Below are positions 7,953 through 15,361 of a stretch of 29,687 bases of DNA, in pieces. The position numbers and the translations under genes were made by a program. Positions within the stretch are counted from its first letter, which is position 1; each line of letters starts with the position of its first letter. The notes beneath the pieces are model-generated. The model ran no database searches and was not told the DNA's origin. It saw nothing but the letters and a program-made list of their open reading frames with translations. Origin of the DNA: JAFASC01 sp034669525 (GTDB lineage: Bacteria > Pseudomonadota > Alphaproteobacteria > Rhizobiales > Beijerinckiaceae); contig JAXDNH010000160.1 of assembly GCA_034669525.1 (NCBI GenBank), positions 1-29,687 on the forward strand. Reading direction: 5' to 3'.

Positions 7953-9173
7953 TCAGTTCTTCATCATCCAGGGCGGATCGATCATCTTGCCGGTGGCGAC
8001 TTCCTTCGGCCAAACGACCGCGCGCTCGCCGTCATTCTGCCATTGCACGTAGATGACGTTGACGTTGCCCGGTCCGTCCTGCACTTCATGCAGCGCATCG
8101 AACTTCACGCGTCCGCGGGCGCTTAGGAAATCGGTTTTCTCAAGCTCCTTGATCACCGCGTCGGCATCAGTCGTTTTGGCGCGCGCGACGGCCTCGGCAT
8201 AGATGTAGACGGCATCATAGGCACCGGTCGCGGTATAGACCGGCGCCCGATTGTATTTCTGCACGAACGCGTCCCACCAGGGAATCGATTTCTCGGTGAT
8301 CGGCTTGCGCAATACGAAATTCGTCGTGACTTCGGATAGCGCCTTGCCGCCGACGCGTTTGAAGAAGTCTGCGTCCTGACTCTTCACGTCGATGCCGCCG
8401 ATCGCGACCGGCACTTTCGCGTCGTACCATTGCTTGACGAAAACGTCGGACGCGGCGTGCGAAAGGATGATGAGCAGATATTGCGAGCCCGAATCCTTTA
8501 CCTTGGCGAAGATCGGCGAGAAGTCCGCGGTCTGCGGATCGAAGAACTCGGCGAGCGGGACTTCGAGCCCGGCTTCGGTCGCATTCTTCTTCAGGAACGG
8601 CACCATGTCCTGGACCCATTTGGCGTTCTCGCCGAGGATCGAGATTTTGCTGTAGCCGAGTTCGCCCTTGAGCTTGCCCTTGATGAAGTCGAGCAGGCTC
8701 GCCGCCTGTTTGGCGGAATTGATCGGGTTGACGCGGAACAGATATTTATAGTTCGCGTAATCGTCCTTGACCTTCTGCTGGATTGAAGGCGAGGCAGAGC
8801 CCGTGCCGAGAAAGATCGTCTGCGCGCGCGAAATATGCGGCAGTTCGGCGAGCGTAACGCCGCTGTCATAGCCGCCGATCAGCACGTTCACATTATTGTC
8901 GCCGGTGAGCTTGTTCACCGCGGCGACGCCCTCTTTCGGGCTCTCGCCTTCGTCCGCCGTGACAACTTCGAGCTTGCGGCCGATGACGCCGCCTTTGGCG
9001 TTGATCTCCTCGACCGCCATGCGTACGCCGTCGATCGTGTCGCGGCCGACCTGCAATTGCAGCGCCGTATTGATGCCGAGCAGGATCGGCTTGTCCTCCG
9101 CGCGGGCCGGCATCGCCAGCGCCGAGGCAATCAGGGCCGAACCGGCGATGAAGGGCGCAATTCTTTTAAGCAT
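7953..9173 (-). CDS. Periplasmic substrate-binding protein, first gene of the complete liv operon
   Basis: A 406-residue type I periplasmic binding protein (Peripla_BP_6). The signal peptide MLKRIAPFIAGSALIASALA continues to a likely cleavage after residue 25 (PARA before EDKPILLG). Family landmarks are LGINTALQLQVGRDTIDGVR, EEINAKGGVIGRKLEV and the YDSGVTLAELPHISRAQTIF region. The ATG at 9173 is preceded by GGAGGAAA about 6 nt upstream, one of the strongest ribosome sites in the window, as expected for an abundant periplasmic protein. The 154-base gap to the lipoprotein gene upstream should hold the operon promoter, but I cannot point to a convincing -35/-10 pair. The ligand is unknown; branched-chain amino acids are the default. 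Confidence 0.92.
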   Translation of the reverse strand: MLKRIAPFIAGSALIASALAMPARAEDKPILLGINTALQLQVGRDTIDGVRMAVEEINAKGGVIGRKLEVVTADEGESPKEGVAAVNKLTGDNNVNVLIGGYDSGVTLAELPHISRAQTIFLGTGSASPSIQQKVKDDYANYKYLFRVNPINSAKQAASLLDFIKGKLKGELGYSKISILGENAKWVQDMVPFLKKNATEAGLEVPLAEFFDPQTADFSPIFAKVKDSGSQYLLIILSHAASDVFVKQWYDAKVPVAIGGIDVKSQDADFFKRVGGKALSEVTTNFVLRKPITEKSIPWWDAFVQKYNRAPVYTATGAYDAVYIYAEAVARAKTTDADAVIKELEKTDFLSARGRVKFDALHEVQDGPGNVNVIYVQWQNDGERAVVWPKEVATGKMIDPPWMMKN

Positions 9174-9327
9174 GAGATTTCCTCCAGGAGTTCGGCCTCT
9201 CGTGCTGCGCTTGGGGTGAAGCGCGCAGGCTTAGCGCCGGATGGCCATTTTGCCGCAGTAAAGGATACACGCCTGCGGGACGCAAGGCTTCCGCGGCCGG
9301 GCCTCGATAGTTAGATCGGATGAACGC

Positions 9328-10365
9328 CTATCGCGTGCGGATTTTGGAAGTGATGTCCCAATCCTGGGGCGATCCTTCCGGCACGAAGACGCCGTCCGCA
9401 CCCATCGCGCCTGCGCGGGTCGGGCGTGGCGGCGGGCGCGGCGCATAGGCGCTCGCCGTCGGATGTTGCAGGTCGAGCGGTTGGCTCGAGCGCGCGATCA
9501 GCTTCGAAATCTCGTCAGCGTTGAAGGCCTGCAGCTGGCGCTGCTGCTGCGGCACGCTCGGGGACGGCCCGTTATGCATCGCATACATCGCTGACGAAGC
9601 CGGGCGCGCCGCGGCCATGTCGATATCCTCGTCGATATCAGGCGCGTCCGGCAGCTCGTCGCGCCGCAGCGCTGGACTTGTCGTCTGCGGCACCGGTTTG
9701 CAGACGCGGCGCAGGCCGGTGGAGGTATTGCCGTGCATGGCAAGGTCTACGTGAATGTGATTGTAATGGTAGACGTTCGAGCCCGGGCCGAGCACGGTCG
9801 TGAAATGCTCGCAGGCGCCGCCGTGAATGTCACGTAGAAAAGCCTGCGTCTGCTCATCGCCGCGCGTCCAGTCGTGTACGATCGCGATGCTGCGGCCGTC
9901 GGCCAAAACAAAACCGCCCATGTCAAGCGCGTTGCCGAAGGCGTGCTCGGAGAGCTGCGCGCCCATCTGGCCATTCATACCGCGGCACGAATAAGAGCCC
10001 ATCGTGCTGATCTGGACGACCTGGGCGCCGAAACGCGCCTGCGCAGCGGGCTGAACGACATCGGCAAGCCATTGATCGAGCTCGGCAATCATCGAGCAGT
10101 CGAGCGTCGCGGTTGAGTTGAAGGCGACGGCGCCATTCTGCAACGCGGTGACTTTGAAGGGCCGAGTCATCCCGCAAATACTAGGTCCGGAGATTTCATT
10201 TGCCGGCTGAATGTATTCGCTGGTGGCGACCTTATGCTGTGCGAGGCAGGTATTCTCCGCCTGCGTGCGCCAGGCCGGGCGCTGCGCTCGTTCATAGACG
10301 CCGCAGCCGGCGACGCTGCCGACAATCGCCAGCGCAACGGCCGTGACAAAAACGCGACGCCTCAT
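9328..10365 (-). CDS. Extensin-like family lipoprotein (M15-type peptidase fold)
   Basis: A 345-residue protein with a bacterial lipoprotein signal: a charged MRRR start, a hydrophobic core, and a lipobox ending VAGC with Cys21. Residues about 35-225 match the extensin-like C-terminal family. SEHAFGNALDMGGFVLADG holds His141 and Asp148, and VYHYNHIHVDLA holds His200, His203 and His205, arranged like the zinc ligands of LAS/VanY-type peptidoglycan peptidases. Conserved cysteines (40, 64, 90, 127, 185, 222) suggest disulfides. The last 110 or so residues are Pro/Gln/Arg-rich and low complexity. It is probably an envelope protein acting on or binding peptidoglycan, but activity of this bacterial family is not established to my knowledge. 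It is divergent from the flavoprotein at 10551. Confidence 0.83.
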   Translation of the reverse strand: MRRRVFVTAVALAIVGSVAGCGVYERAQRPAWRTQAENTCLAQHKVATSEYIQPANEISGPSICGMTRPFKVTALQNGAVAFNSTATLDCSMIAELDQWLADVVQPAAQARFGAQVVQISTMGSYSCRGMNGQMGAQLSEHAFGNALDMGGFVLADGRSIAIVHDWTRGDEQTQAFLRDIHGGACEHFTTVLGPGSNVYHYNHIHVDLAMHGNTSTGLRRVCKPVPQTTSPALRRDELPDAPDIDEDIDMAAARPASSAMYAMHNGPSPSVPQQQRQLQAFNADEISKLIARSSQPLDLQHPTASAYAPRPPPRPTRAGAMGADGVFVPEGSPQDWDITSKIRTR

Positions 10366-10388
10366 GCAAAAACATTTGCGTGACGCCG

Positions 10389-10404
10389 GTTAAGTCGAAT
10401 TGAA
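10389..10404 (-). promoter_or_regulatory. Possible CtrA-type box upstream of the lipoprotein gene
   Basis: On the minus strand the sequence reads TTCA, seven bases, TTAAC. The alphaproteobacterial CtrA consensus is TTAA-N7-TTAAC, so there is one mismatch. It lies about 24 nt before the lipoprotein start. A second TTAAC (plus strand) occurs about 20 nt further upstream. Short AT-rich matches occur by chance, so this is weak. Confidence 0.2.
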
Positions 10405-10550
10405 GCTTTTGGGTTAACGAAGCGGAAACACATATGCTTGCCGCACCGCGGCGCGAATAGCGGGGTGATCTGCGCAGCGATCTATGGGCCCATTGCCGCT
10501 CCGCAGGCACGTACCTGTCTCAGTCACCGATTGTCTGATATCGAGTAGCC

Positions 10551-12242
10551 GTGGCCCAATCTGCGCAACCAACCCTCAGCGCGCGGCACGACCAGACGTT
10601 CCCAACCCTGGCCGAGGCGGACATCGAGCGTCTCGCGCGTTTCGGCAAACCCGCCTCCTATGCCGCTGGCGGGCGCATCCTGACGGCAGGAGAGGTGGCG
10701 CCCGGGCTGATCGTCCTGCTCTCAGGCAAGGCCGAGGTGACGCAGGGCCGCGGACTCGGCCGGCCTGAGACGATCGTCAGGTACCGGCCGCGCCAATTCA
10801 TCGGCGAGCTGGCACAGCTTTCCGCGCGTCCGGCTCTCGTTGATGCCGAGGCGCTGGAGCCGATCGAAGCGCTGGTCATCCCGTCGGAGAGACTGCGCGA
10901 TCTGATGGTGCAGGAGGCGAATCTTGGGGAACGCATCATGCGCGCCCTGATCCTGCGCCGCGTCGGCCTGCTCGAAAGCGCCGCGAGCGGCCCGATCATC
11001 ATCGGACCGAGCGAGCATCCCGATGTGCTGCGCTTGCAAAACTTCCTCGCCCGCAACGGCCAACCCCATCGCGTCCTCGATTCAACAAGCGATTCTTGCG
11101 CGACGACGCTGATCGAGCGCTTCCATGTCGACCCGCATTATTTGCCGATCGTGCTTTGTCCGAACGGCAAGTTGCTGCGCAATCCCGCCGACAACGAACT
11201 GGCGCGCTGCATCGGCCTGATGCGGCCGATCGAAGCGACAAAGCTCTACGATGTGGCGATCGTCGGCGCGGGCCCCGCCGGACTCGCCGCGGCGGTTTAC
11301 GCGGCGTCGGAGGGATTGTCCGTGATCGTGCTCGATTGCCGCGCCTTCGGCGGGCAGGCCGGCGCCTCGTCGCGGATCGAGAATTATCTCGGCTTCCCCA
11401 CCGGGATTTCGGGAATGGCGCTGATGGCGCGTGCATACAATCAGGCGCAAAAATTCGGTGCGGAGCTGGTGATACCGGACGAAGCCAAGCGGCTTGGAAG
11501 TCCCGCCGGCGAAAACGGCAGCCGATACACGCTTCACGTAGGCGACGACGAAACGCTGCAGTCGCGTACCATCATCGTGGCGAGCGGCGCGCGCTATCGC
11601 CGCCTCGATCTCGCCGACCTCGCGCAATTCGAAGGCTCCTGTGTCCACTATTGGGCTTCGCCGATTGAAGCGAGGCTTTGCCAGGGACAGGAAGTGGTGC
11701 TGGTCGGCGCCGGCAATTCGGCAGGGCAGGCAGCGGTTTATCTCGCGGCCAACGTGAAAAAAGTCTGGATGCTGGCGCGGGGCAAGAACATCGAGGCGAC
11801 GATGTCGCGCTATCTCTGCGAGCGCATCAGAGCGCAACCGAATATCGAGGTGTTGGACGAGACCGAAGTGACGGGTCTGGAAGGACGTGAAGGCAATCTG
11901 CAGAACGTGCGTTGGCGCAATCGCGTCAGCGGCGAAGAGACAACGCGTCCGATCAGCCATGTGTTTTTGTTCATCGGCGCTGACCCAAACACGGATTGGT
12001 TGGCGGAGTGTGAAGTGTCGTTGGATGCGAAGGGCTTTGTGCGCACCGGAAGCGATGTCGGCCAAGGCCGCCAGGCACTGGAAACAAGTCGCACCGGCGT
12101 CTTCGCCATCGGCGACGTTCGCTCAGGCTCGGTCAAACGGGTGGCCGCGGCTGTGGGTGAGGGCGCGCAAGTGGTGGCAGCGATTCATGCTTATCTCGCG
12201 CAAAGCGGCGCAGCAGCTATGGCAGTGACTTCTCGGACTTAA
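10551..12242 (+). CDS. cNMP-binding domain / thioredoxin-reductase-like FAD oxidoreductase fusion
   Basis: A 563-residue three-part protein. Residues about 15-135 are a Crp-type cyclic-nucleotide-binding beta-barrel (GRILTAGEVAPGLIVLLSGK, FIGELAQLS). Residues about 147-222 look like a glutaredoxin/thioredoxin-fold region without a CxxC (IIIGPSEHPDVLRLQNFLAR). Residues about 232-555 are a thioredoxin-reductase-like flavoprotein: FAD motif GAGPAG at 239-244, FGGQAGASSRIENYLGFP, NADPH motif GAGNSA at 386-391, and FAIGDVR at 518-524. The redox CATC of true thioredoxin reductases is replaced by CVHYWAS (Cys364), with another Cys at 377. Disulfide exchange with thioredoxin is therefore doubtful. 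The start is GTG 10551, the first start after an in-frame TGA at 10536. It is probably a soluble, ligand-regulated NADPH flavoenzyme. Confidence 0.88.
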   Translation: MAQSAQPTLSARHDQTFPTLAEADIERLARFGKPASYAAGGRILTAGEVAPGLIVLLSGKAEVTQGRGLGRPETIVRYRPRQFIGELAQLSARPALVDAEALEPIEALVIPSERLRDLMVQEANLGERIMRALILRRVGLLESAASGPIIIGPSEHPDVLRLQNFLARNGQPHRVLDSTSDSCATTLIERFHVDPHYLPIVLCPNGKLLRNPADNELARCIGLMRPIEATKLYDVAIVGAGPAGLAAAVYAASEGLSVIVLDCRAFGGQAGASSRIENYLGFPTGISGMALMARAYNQAQKFGAELVIPDEAKRLGSPAGENGSRYTLHVGDDETLQSRTIIVASGARYRRLDLADLAQFEGSCVHYWASPIEARLCQGQEVVLVGAGNSAGQAAVYLAANVKKVWMLARGKNIEATMSRYLCERIRAQPNIEVLDETEVTGLEGREGNLQNVRWRNRVSGEETTRPISHVFLFIGADPNTDWLAECEVSLDAKGFVRTGSDVGQGRQALETSRTGVFAIGDVRSGSVKRVAAAVGEGAQVVAAIHAYLAQSGAAAMAVTSRT

Positions 12243-12257
12243 CGGAAGCGGAAAGTT

Positions 12258-12650
12258 CTAGCCGCCGAACACCATCCGGCCGATGAGCCGGTTCGGGATG
12301 AGCGTGAAAGCGCCTGCAGCCACAAGCGAAACATACAGGCTGATCATTGCCGCGCGATGCGAGCCGATACGCCCAGCGCGACGTGCCCAGATGGCGAATG
12401 GAAGCGTCAAGAGCGTCAGTATCGAGAGGAGATGGATCGGGCTGAATTGGCCCGGTCTAATGCCGGTGATCCAGAACGAGGTGATCGCGACCGCGAACAT
12501 CGCGCCGACCCAGAGCCAGCCGATGCGGCGGTGGATGCGCGTACCTTTGCGCATGAACAGAACCGCCGTTCCGAGGCCCAATGCAATGAGAGCGCCGGCA
12601 ATGTGCCATTGCACGATTGCCGGCGCCCCCAGAAGCGGCGTGAGACTCAC
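12258..12650 (-). CDS. DUF2306-like four-helix membrane protein
   Basis: A 130-residue integral membrane protein with about four hydrophobic segments. The His-containing helix start QWHIAGALIALGLGTAVLFM, the loop RKGTRIHRRIGWLWVGAM and the later FSPIHLLSILTLLTLP resemble DUF2306. Conserved histidines near helix ends (residues 16, 40 and 73) suggest a possible heme or metal site, but that is inference. It is convergent with the flavoprotein (15-base gap) and lies 9 bases downstream of the DUF2852 gene on the same strand, so it probably shares that transcript. Function unknown. Confidence 0.75.
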   Translation of the reverse strand: MSLTPLLGAPAIVQWHIAGALIALGLGTAVLFMRKGTRIHRRIGWLWVGAMFAVAITSFWITGIRPGQFSPIHLLSILTLLTLPFAIWARRAGRIGSHRAAMISLYVSLVAAGAFTLIPNRLIGRMVFGG

Positions 12651-12659
12651 GAGCCAGCC

Positions 12660-13178
12660 TTACGCGGACGGCGAGGGTCCGTTCGTGCCAGGTCCGCTCT
12701 GCGCGTTGCGGCGCTCGTTCATGAAGCGGTCGAACTCTTCGCGATCGCGGGCGCGGCGCAGGCGATCGAGATATTCGGAGAATTCGCGCTCGGCCGCGGC
12801 AAGCTTGCGGCGCTCCTCTTCGAGGCGGGCGAGCTCGGCATTGCGCCAATCGTCGAAGGCGCTGTTGCCGGTGGCCCGCATGCTGGAGCCGCTTCTCTGC
12901 CAGGAGCCCGACCAGCCGCCACACCATGTCTGCTGCGAGGCGTTCCAGCCTTGCCACTTCGATGTGGCCTTATCCCGCGCATAGGAGAAGAGGTCGCCCG
13001 GATAGCCTTCCTTCTTCTGCGCGATCTTGAGGAAGAGGATCGCCAAACCGATCGGCCAGAAGACGACAAAGCCGACGATCATCGCCGCGAGTTCCAGCGG
13101 ATGCCAGCGGCTGCATCGACGAGAGCCCTGGTGTTGATTCCACGGGCCGGAGTCGACGGTATTCGTATAGGCACTCAT
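12660..13178 (-). CDS. DUF2852 family membrane protein
   Basis: A 172-residue protein of a family found mainly in alphaproteobacteria. One long hydrophobic stretch near residues 25-52 (LAAMIVGFVVFWPIGLAILF) is followed by KIAQKKEGYPGDLF and a Trp-rich segment. A highly charged predicted coiled coil (NAELARLEEERRKLAAAERE) runs to the C-terminus. I chose the ATG at 13178 because GGAG stands about 7 nt upstream. An in-frame ATG at 13199 lacks a ribosome site and would put the inverted repeat at 13221-13243 only about 22 nt ahead. Function is unknown; it may bind a partner on the cytoplasmic face through the coiled coil. It probably shares a transcript with the DUF2306 gene. Confidence 0.82.
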   Translation of the reverse strand: MSAYTNTVDSGPWNQHQGSRRCSRWHPLELAAMIVGFVVFWPIGLAILFLKIAQKKEGYPGDLFSYARDKATSKWQGWNASQQTWCGGWSGSWQRSGSSMRATGNSAFDDWRNAELARLEEERRKLAAAEREFSEYLDRLRRARDREEFDRFMNERRNAQSGPGTNGPSPSA

Positions 13179-13220
13179 AGGTGAGCTCCAAGATTGCATG
13201 AGCGCTTTTCGAGCCGCTCA

Positions 13221-13243
13221 TGTGAATGTAAAATACATTCACA
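13221..13243. promoter_or_regulatory. Perfect 10-bp inverted repeat with 3-bp centre, likely operator
   Basis: Left arm TGTGAATGTA (13221-13230), centre aaa, right arm TACATTCACA (13234-13243), with no mismatch. It sits 43 nt upstream of the DUF2852 start, in the promoter region, and is much more AT-rich than its surroundings. The half-site core TGAATGTA recalls operators of AcrR/TtgR-like TetR repressors. As an RNA hairpin it would lack a U-tract, and a rho-independent terminator already stands at 13281-13309, so an operator is the better reading. Confidence 0.6.
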
Positions 13244-13280
13244 TCCCCGATTTGTCCATGTGTGGAAGCGCACAGGCCAC

Positions 13281-13309
13281 AAAAAAAGCGGGCGTCGCCG
13301 CCCGCTTTT
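13281..13309 (-). terminator. Rho-independent terminator after the Tim44-like gene
   Basis: A perfect 11-bp stem: AAAAGCGGGCG (13284-13294), loop TCGC, and CGCCCGCTTTT (13299-13309). On the minus strand it ends in a run of seven T, 20 nt after the stop of the gene at 13329. It separates that gene from the DUF2852 promoter. Confidence 0.88.
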
Positions 13310-13328
13310 CAGGGATTCTCCTTTAAAA

Positions 13329-14309
13329 TCAGTGCGTTTGCTGGATAGCCGAAAGCTGCCAATCCCGCGCCGTGCCGCTCCTGGGACGCTGGAAAGTCCA
13401 GACCTCCGTCACCTCTTCCGGCACGCTCGCGCTGCCGGAGACGACGCGCCCGCTCGCCTGATCCACGATCGGATTCAGAACCGAATAGCGCATCGCGACA
13501 CTCGCGTAGTCCGCCTCCGACTCCTGCCAGGCTTCGGAAAGATCGCCCTGGATGAGCTTGGCGCCCGAAACTTTATCGACCACGCCCCGACGTGTGTTGG
13601 CTGCGAGCTCTTCAGCAAAGTTCTCCGCCATTTCCGGCGTGGAGAGCCGACGAAGCGTCGCCAGATCGCCGCGGCCGTAGGCATCCTGGATTTCGCTCAA
13701 ACGCGATTCGAAGGCGTCGTAATCGGCCTTGTCGATGTTAATCGGCGTCGTTGCCGGAGCCGTGGCGTAGCCACCGCCGCCCAGCGGTCCGCCACCGAGC
13801 GGCCCGGAAGCCGTACGGTAGCTCGGGGCTTGATCCGGTTCGGGCGCCCCGCCGTAAGGCCCGCCGGCAAAGGCCGGCTGGGGATGTTGGCGGCGCCGGA
13901 ACCAGCCGATCGCCAAGGTCACTAGGACCACGATCAACCCGATCTGGAGCAGCAGGCCCAGCATCGACACGATGCCACCAAGTCCGCCGAACAGGCCATG
14001 ACCGAACAGGAGCCCGAGCAGACCGGCGCCGATCAGACCGCCCATGAAGCCCCGGCCGAAGCCGCCGCCGAAGAAACCTGGGCGATTGAGGCCCGGCCGC
14101 TGCAGCCCGGGGTTCAGCGCCGAGGCACCCGGCCCGCGGTCGAAGGGCGAAACCCGTGGCGCCGTCGGCGTCGCCGAGGGGATGGAGAAGCTGCGCGAGC
14201 CACGGCTCCCGGACGACCCGCCGCCGCCGGCACGCGCATAGGCGTCGCCGATACTCAGCGTAGCGGCAAGCAGAATCGCGGTTGCCGCAACGAAAAACTT
14301 TCTGGACAT
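13329..14309 (-). CDS. Tim44-like domain protein, secreted/membrane-anchored
   Basis: A 326-residue protein. The start is the ATG at 14309, with GGGAGGA about 6 nt upstream; an upstream in-frame start at 14378 has no such site. A signal peptide of about 25 residues (ending DAYA before RAGGGG) is followed by a Gly/Ser/Pro-rich segment. Gly-rich hydrophobic helices (LIGAGLLGLLFGHGLFGG, then LLLQIGLIVVLVTLAIGWF) end in RRRQ. The C-terminal 135 or so residues (ADYDAFESRLSEIQDAYGRG, LRRLSTPEMAENFAEELAAN, EVTEVWTFQR) are a Tim44/MRPL45-type domain. Bacterial members are often called preprotein translocase-like, but transport function is not shown. It is followed by a strong terminator. Confidence 0.85.
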   Translation of the reverse strand: MSRKFFVAATAILLAATLSIGDAYARAGGGGSSGSRGSRSFSIPSATPTAPRVSPFDRGPGASALNPGLQRPGLNRPGFFGGGFGRGFMGGLIGAGLLGLLFGHGLFGGLGGIVSMLGLLLQIGLIVVLVTLAIGWFRRRQHPQPAFAGGPYGGAPEPDQAPSYRTASGPLGGGPLGGGGYATAPATTPINIDKADYDAFESRLSEIQDAYGRGDLATLRRLSTPEMAENFAEELAANTRRGVVDKVSGAKLIQGDLSEAWQESEADYASVAMRYSVLNPIVDQASGRVVSGSASVPEEVTEVWTFQRPRSGTARDWQLSAIQQTH

Positions 14310-14658
14310 TCTGTCCTCCCGACCCGCGCCGAACGCGCGGACAAGGCGAATATGGTGGCAAACCACCACATTCGCCAAGAGGAGCTGCCCTTATTTTGTT
14401 CAGGAAGGTTTTTACCGAAGACGCCTCAACGCATCCCGACGCACACCGCGCCGATAGCTGCAAGTGCTGCAAGCATAGCTAGGTAGTCCAGAGTTTTGGT
14501 CATTTCGCACTCCGAAAAGGCATTGGAGGCGGAATTTCCCCTCAAACGCGACGCACGCAGATGCACTGGCAAATCCCGTGCAAGTCAGCTGCAGTGGACG
14601 AATCACCTCACTCGCGGCTTGCTTTCCAATCAGGCAGCCGGCGTTCTATGGTTAGGCA
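14310..14658. other. Gene-poor spacer between the Tim44-like and TetR genes
   Basis: About 350 bases without a gene longer than 25 codons. It should contain the promoters of both flanking divergent genes. The only coding signal I can support is the short minus-strand ORF at 14426-14503. I see no clear palindrome next to the TetR start, no tRNA and no repeat. Confidence 0.6.
14426..14503 (-). CDS. Possible 25-residue single-helix membrane peptide
   Basis: A short ORF reading MTKTLDYLAMLAALAAIGAV and ending CVGMR before a TGA. GGAG stands 6 nt before the ATG (GGAGTGCGAAATG), a well-placed ribosome site. The product would be one hydrophobic helix of about 15 residues with a short polar N-terminus and a C-terminal Arg, like known small membrane proteins. 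It lies alone between the Tim44-like and TetR genes, in the same direction as the former. It does not resemble a leader peptide. An ORF of this size can arise by chance; the ribosome site and hydrophobic profile are the only support. Confidence 0.4.
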   Translation of the reverse strand: MTKTLDYLAMLAALAAIGAVCVGMR

Positions 14659-15297
14659 ATGGATCCGAAACAAAACTTCTTCGGCGGTGGCCGCCGCGGC
14701 TATCATCATGGCCGTTTGCGCGATGCGCTCGTCGAAGCTGCACGCACGTTAGTTGCGGAGCGCGGCACGGCGGGCTTCACGCTGGCAGAAGCCGCCAAGC
14801 GCGTCGGCGTCACCGCAGCTGCGCCGTATCGTCATTTCAGCGATCGCAACGAGCTCATGGGCGAGCTGGCGGGCCGCGGCTTCCAATTGTTCGGCGAGCG
14901 GCTGTCGCGGGCGTGGGATGATGGCCGTCCCACAATTATCGAAGCATTTCGCCGGATGGGCGCCGCCTATCTCGCCTTCGCGCAGGAAGAGCCCGGGCTT
15001 TACGCCGCAATGTTCGGCAATGTGCAGACGCTGTCTGCGTCTGGGCCGGGAGCCGCGGCGGATGCGGCGCTAGAAAGCTTGCGGCGTGCTTCGGCCGCGA
15101 TATTGCGCAGCTACGGTGCTCCGGAAAGCGCCGCACGCGATCTTGCCTTCCAGATTTGGGCCTATTCGCATGGTGTCGCAATGCTCGCCGTCTCGGGCCA
15201 TGTCTCCGCGGCCAAAGGCTGCAACCCTGCCGTCCTGCTGCAGCAGGGCACAGAGAATATAGTCGAAATGACCGTGCGTCGGTTGCGGGGCGCTTAA
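14659..15297 (+). CDS. TetR/AcrR family transcriptional regulator (WHG-type C-domain)
   Basis: A 212-residue repressor-type regulator. The N-terminal helix-turn-helix covers about residues 16-60: YHHGRLRDALVEAARTLVAE, GFTLAEAAKRVGVTAAAPYR and HFSDRNELMGELA. YHHGRLR and the AAAPYRHF recognition helix are typical of the subgroup with a WHG (TetR_C_13-like) ligand domain, which fits the PGLYAAMFG and QIWAYSHGVAMLAVSG segments. The ligand is unknown. It starts at the ATG at 14659. It could control the downstream plus-strand genes or itself. The inverted repeat at 13221 carries a TetR-like half-site but is 1.4 kb away, and no copy stands beside this gene, so a link is speculative. Confidence 0.88.
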   Translation: MDPKQNFFGGGRRGYHHGRLRDALVEAARTLVAERGTAGFTLAEAAKRVGVTAAAPYRHFSDRNELMGELAGRGFQLFGERLSRAWDDGRPTIIEAFRRMGAAYLAFAQEEPGLYAAMFGNVQTLSASGPGAAADAALESLRRASAAILRSYGAPESAARDLAFQIWAYSHGVAMLAVSGHVSAAKGCNPAVLLQQGTENIVEMTVRRLRGA

Positions 15298-15361
15298 GGA
15301 CCGGCGTCTCCGCAGGCGGCGTGCACATATATTCTCCCGGAAGGGCGGCGAACGAAGCGGA

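Noticed and set aside
11082..12065. 327-codon open frame on the minus strand opposite the flavoprotein gene
   Set aside because: Arg/His-rich composition with no recognisable motif. It is the complement of a clearly coding gene with intact FAD and NADPH motifs, and such shadows are common in GC-rich DNA.
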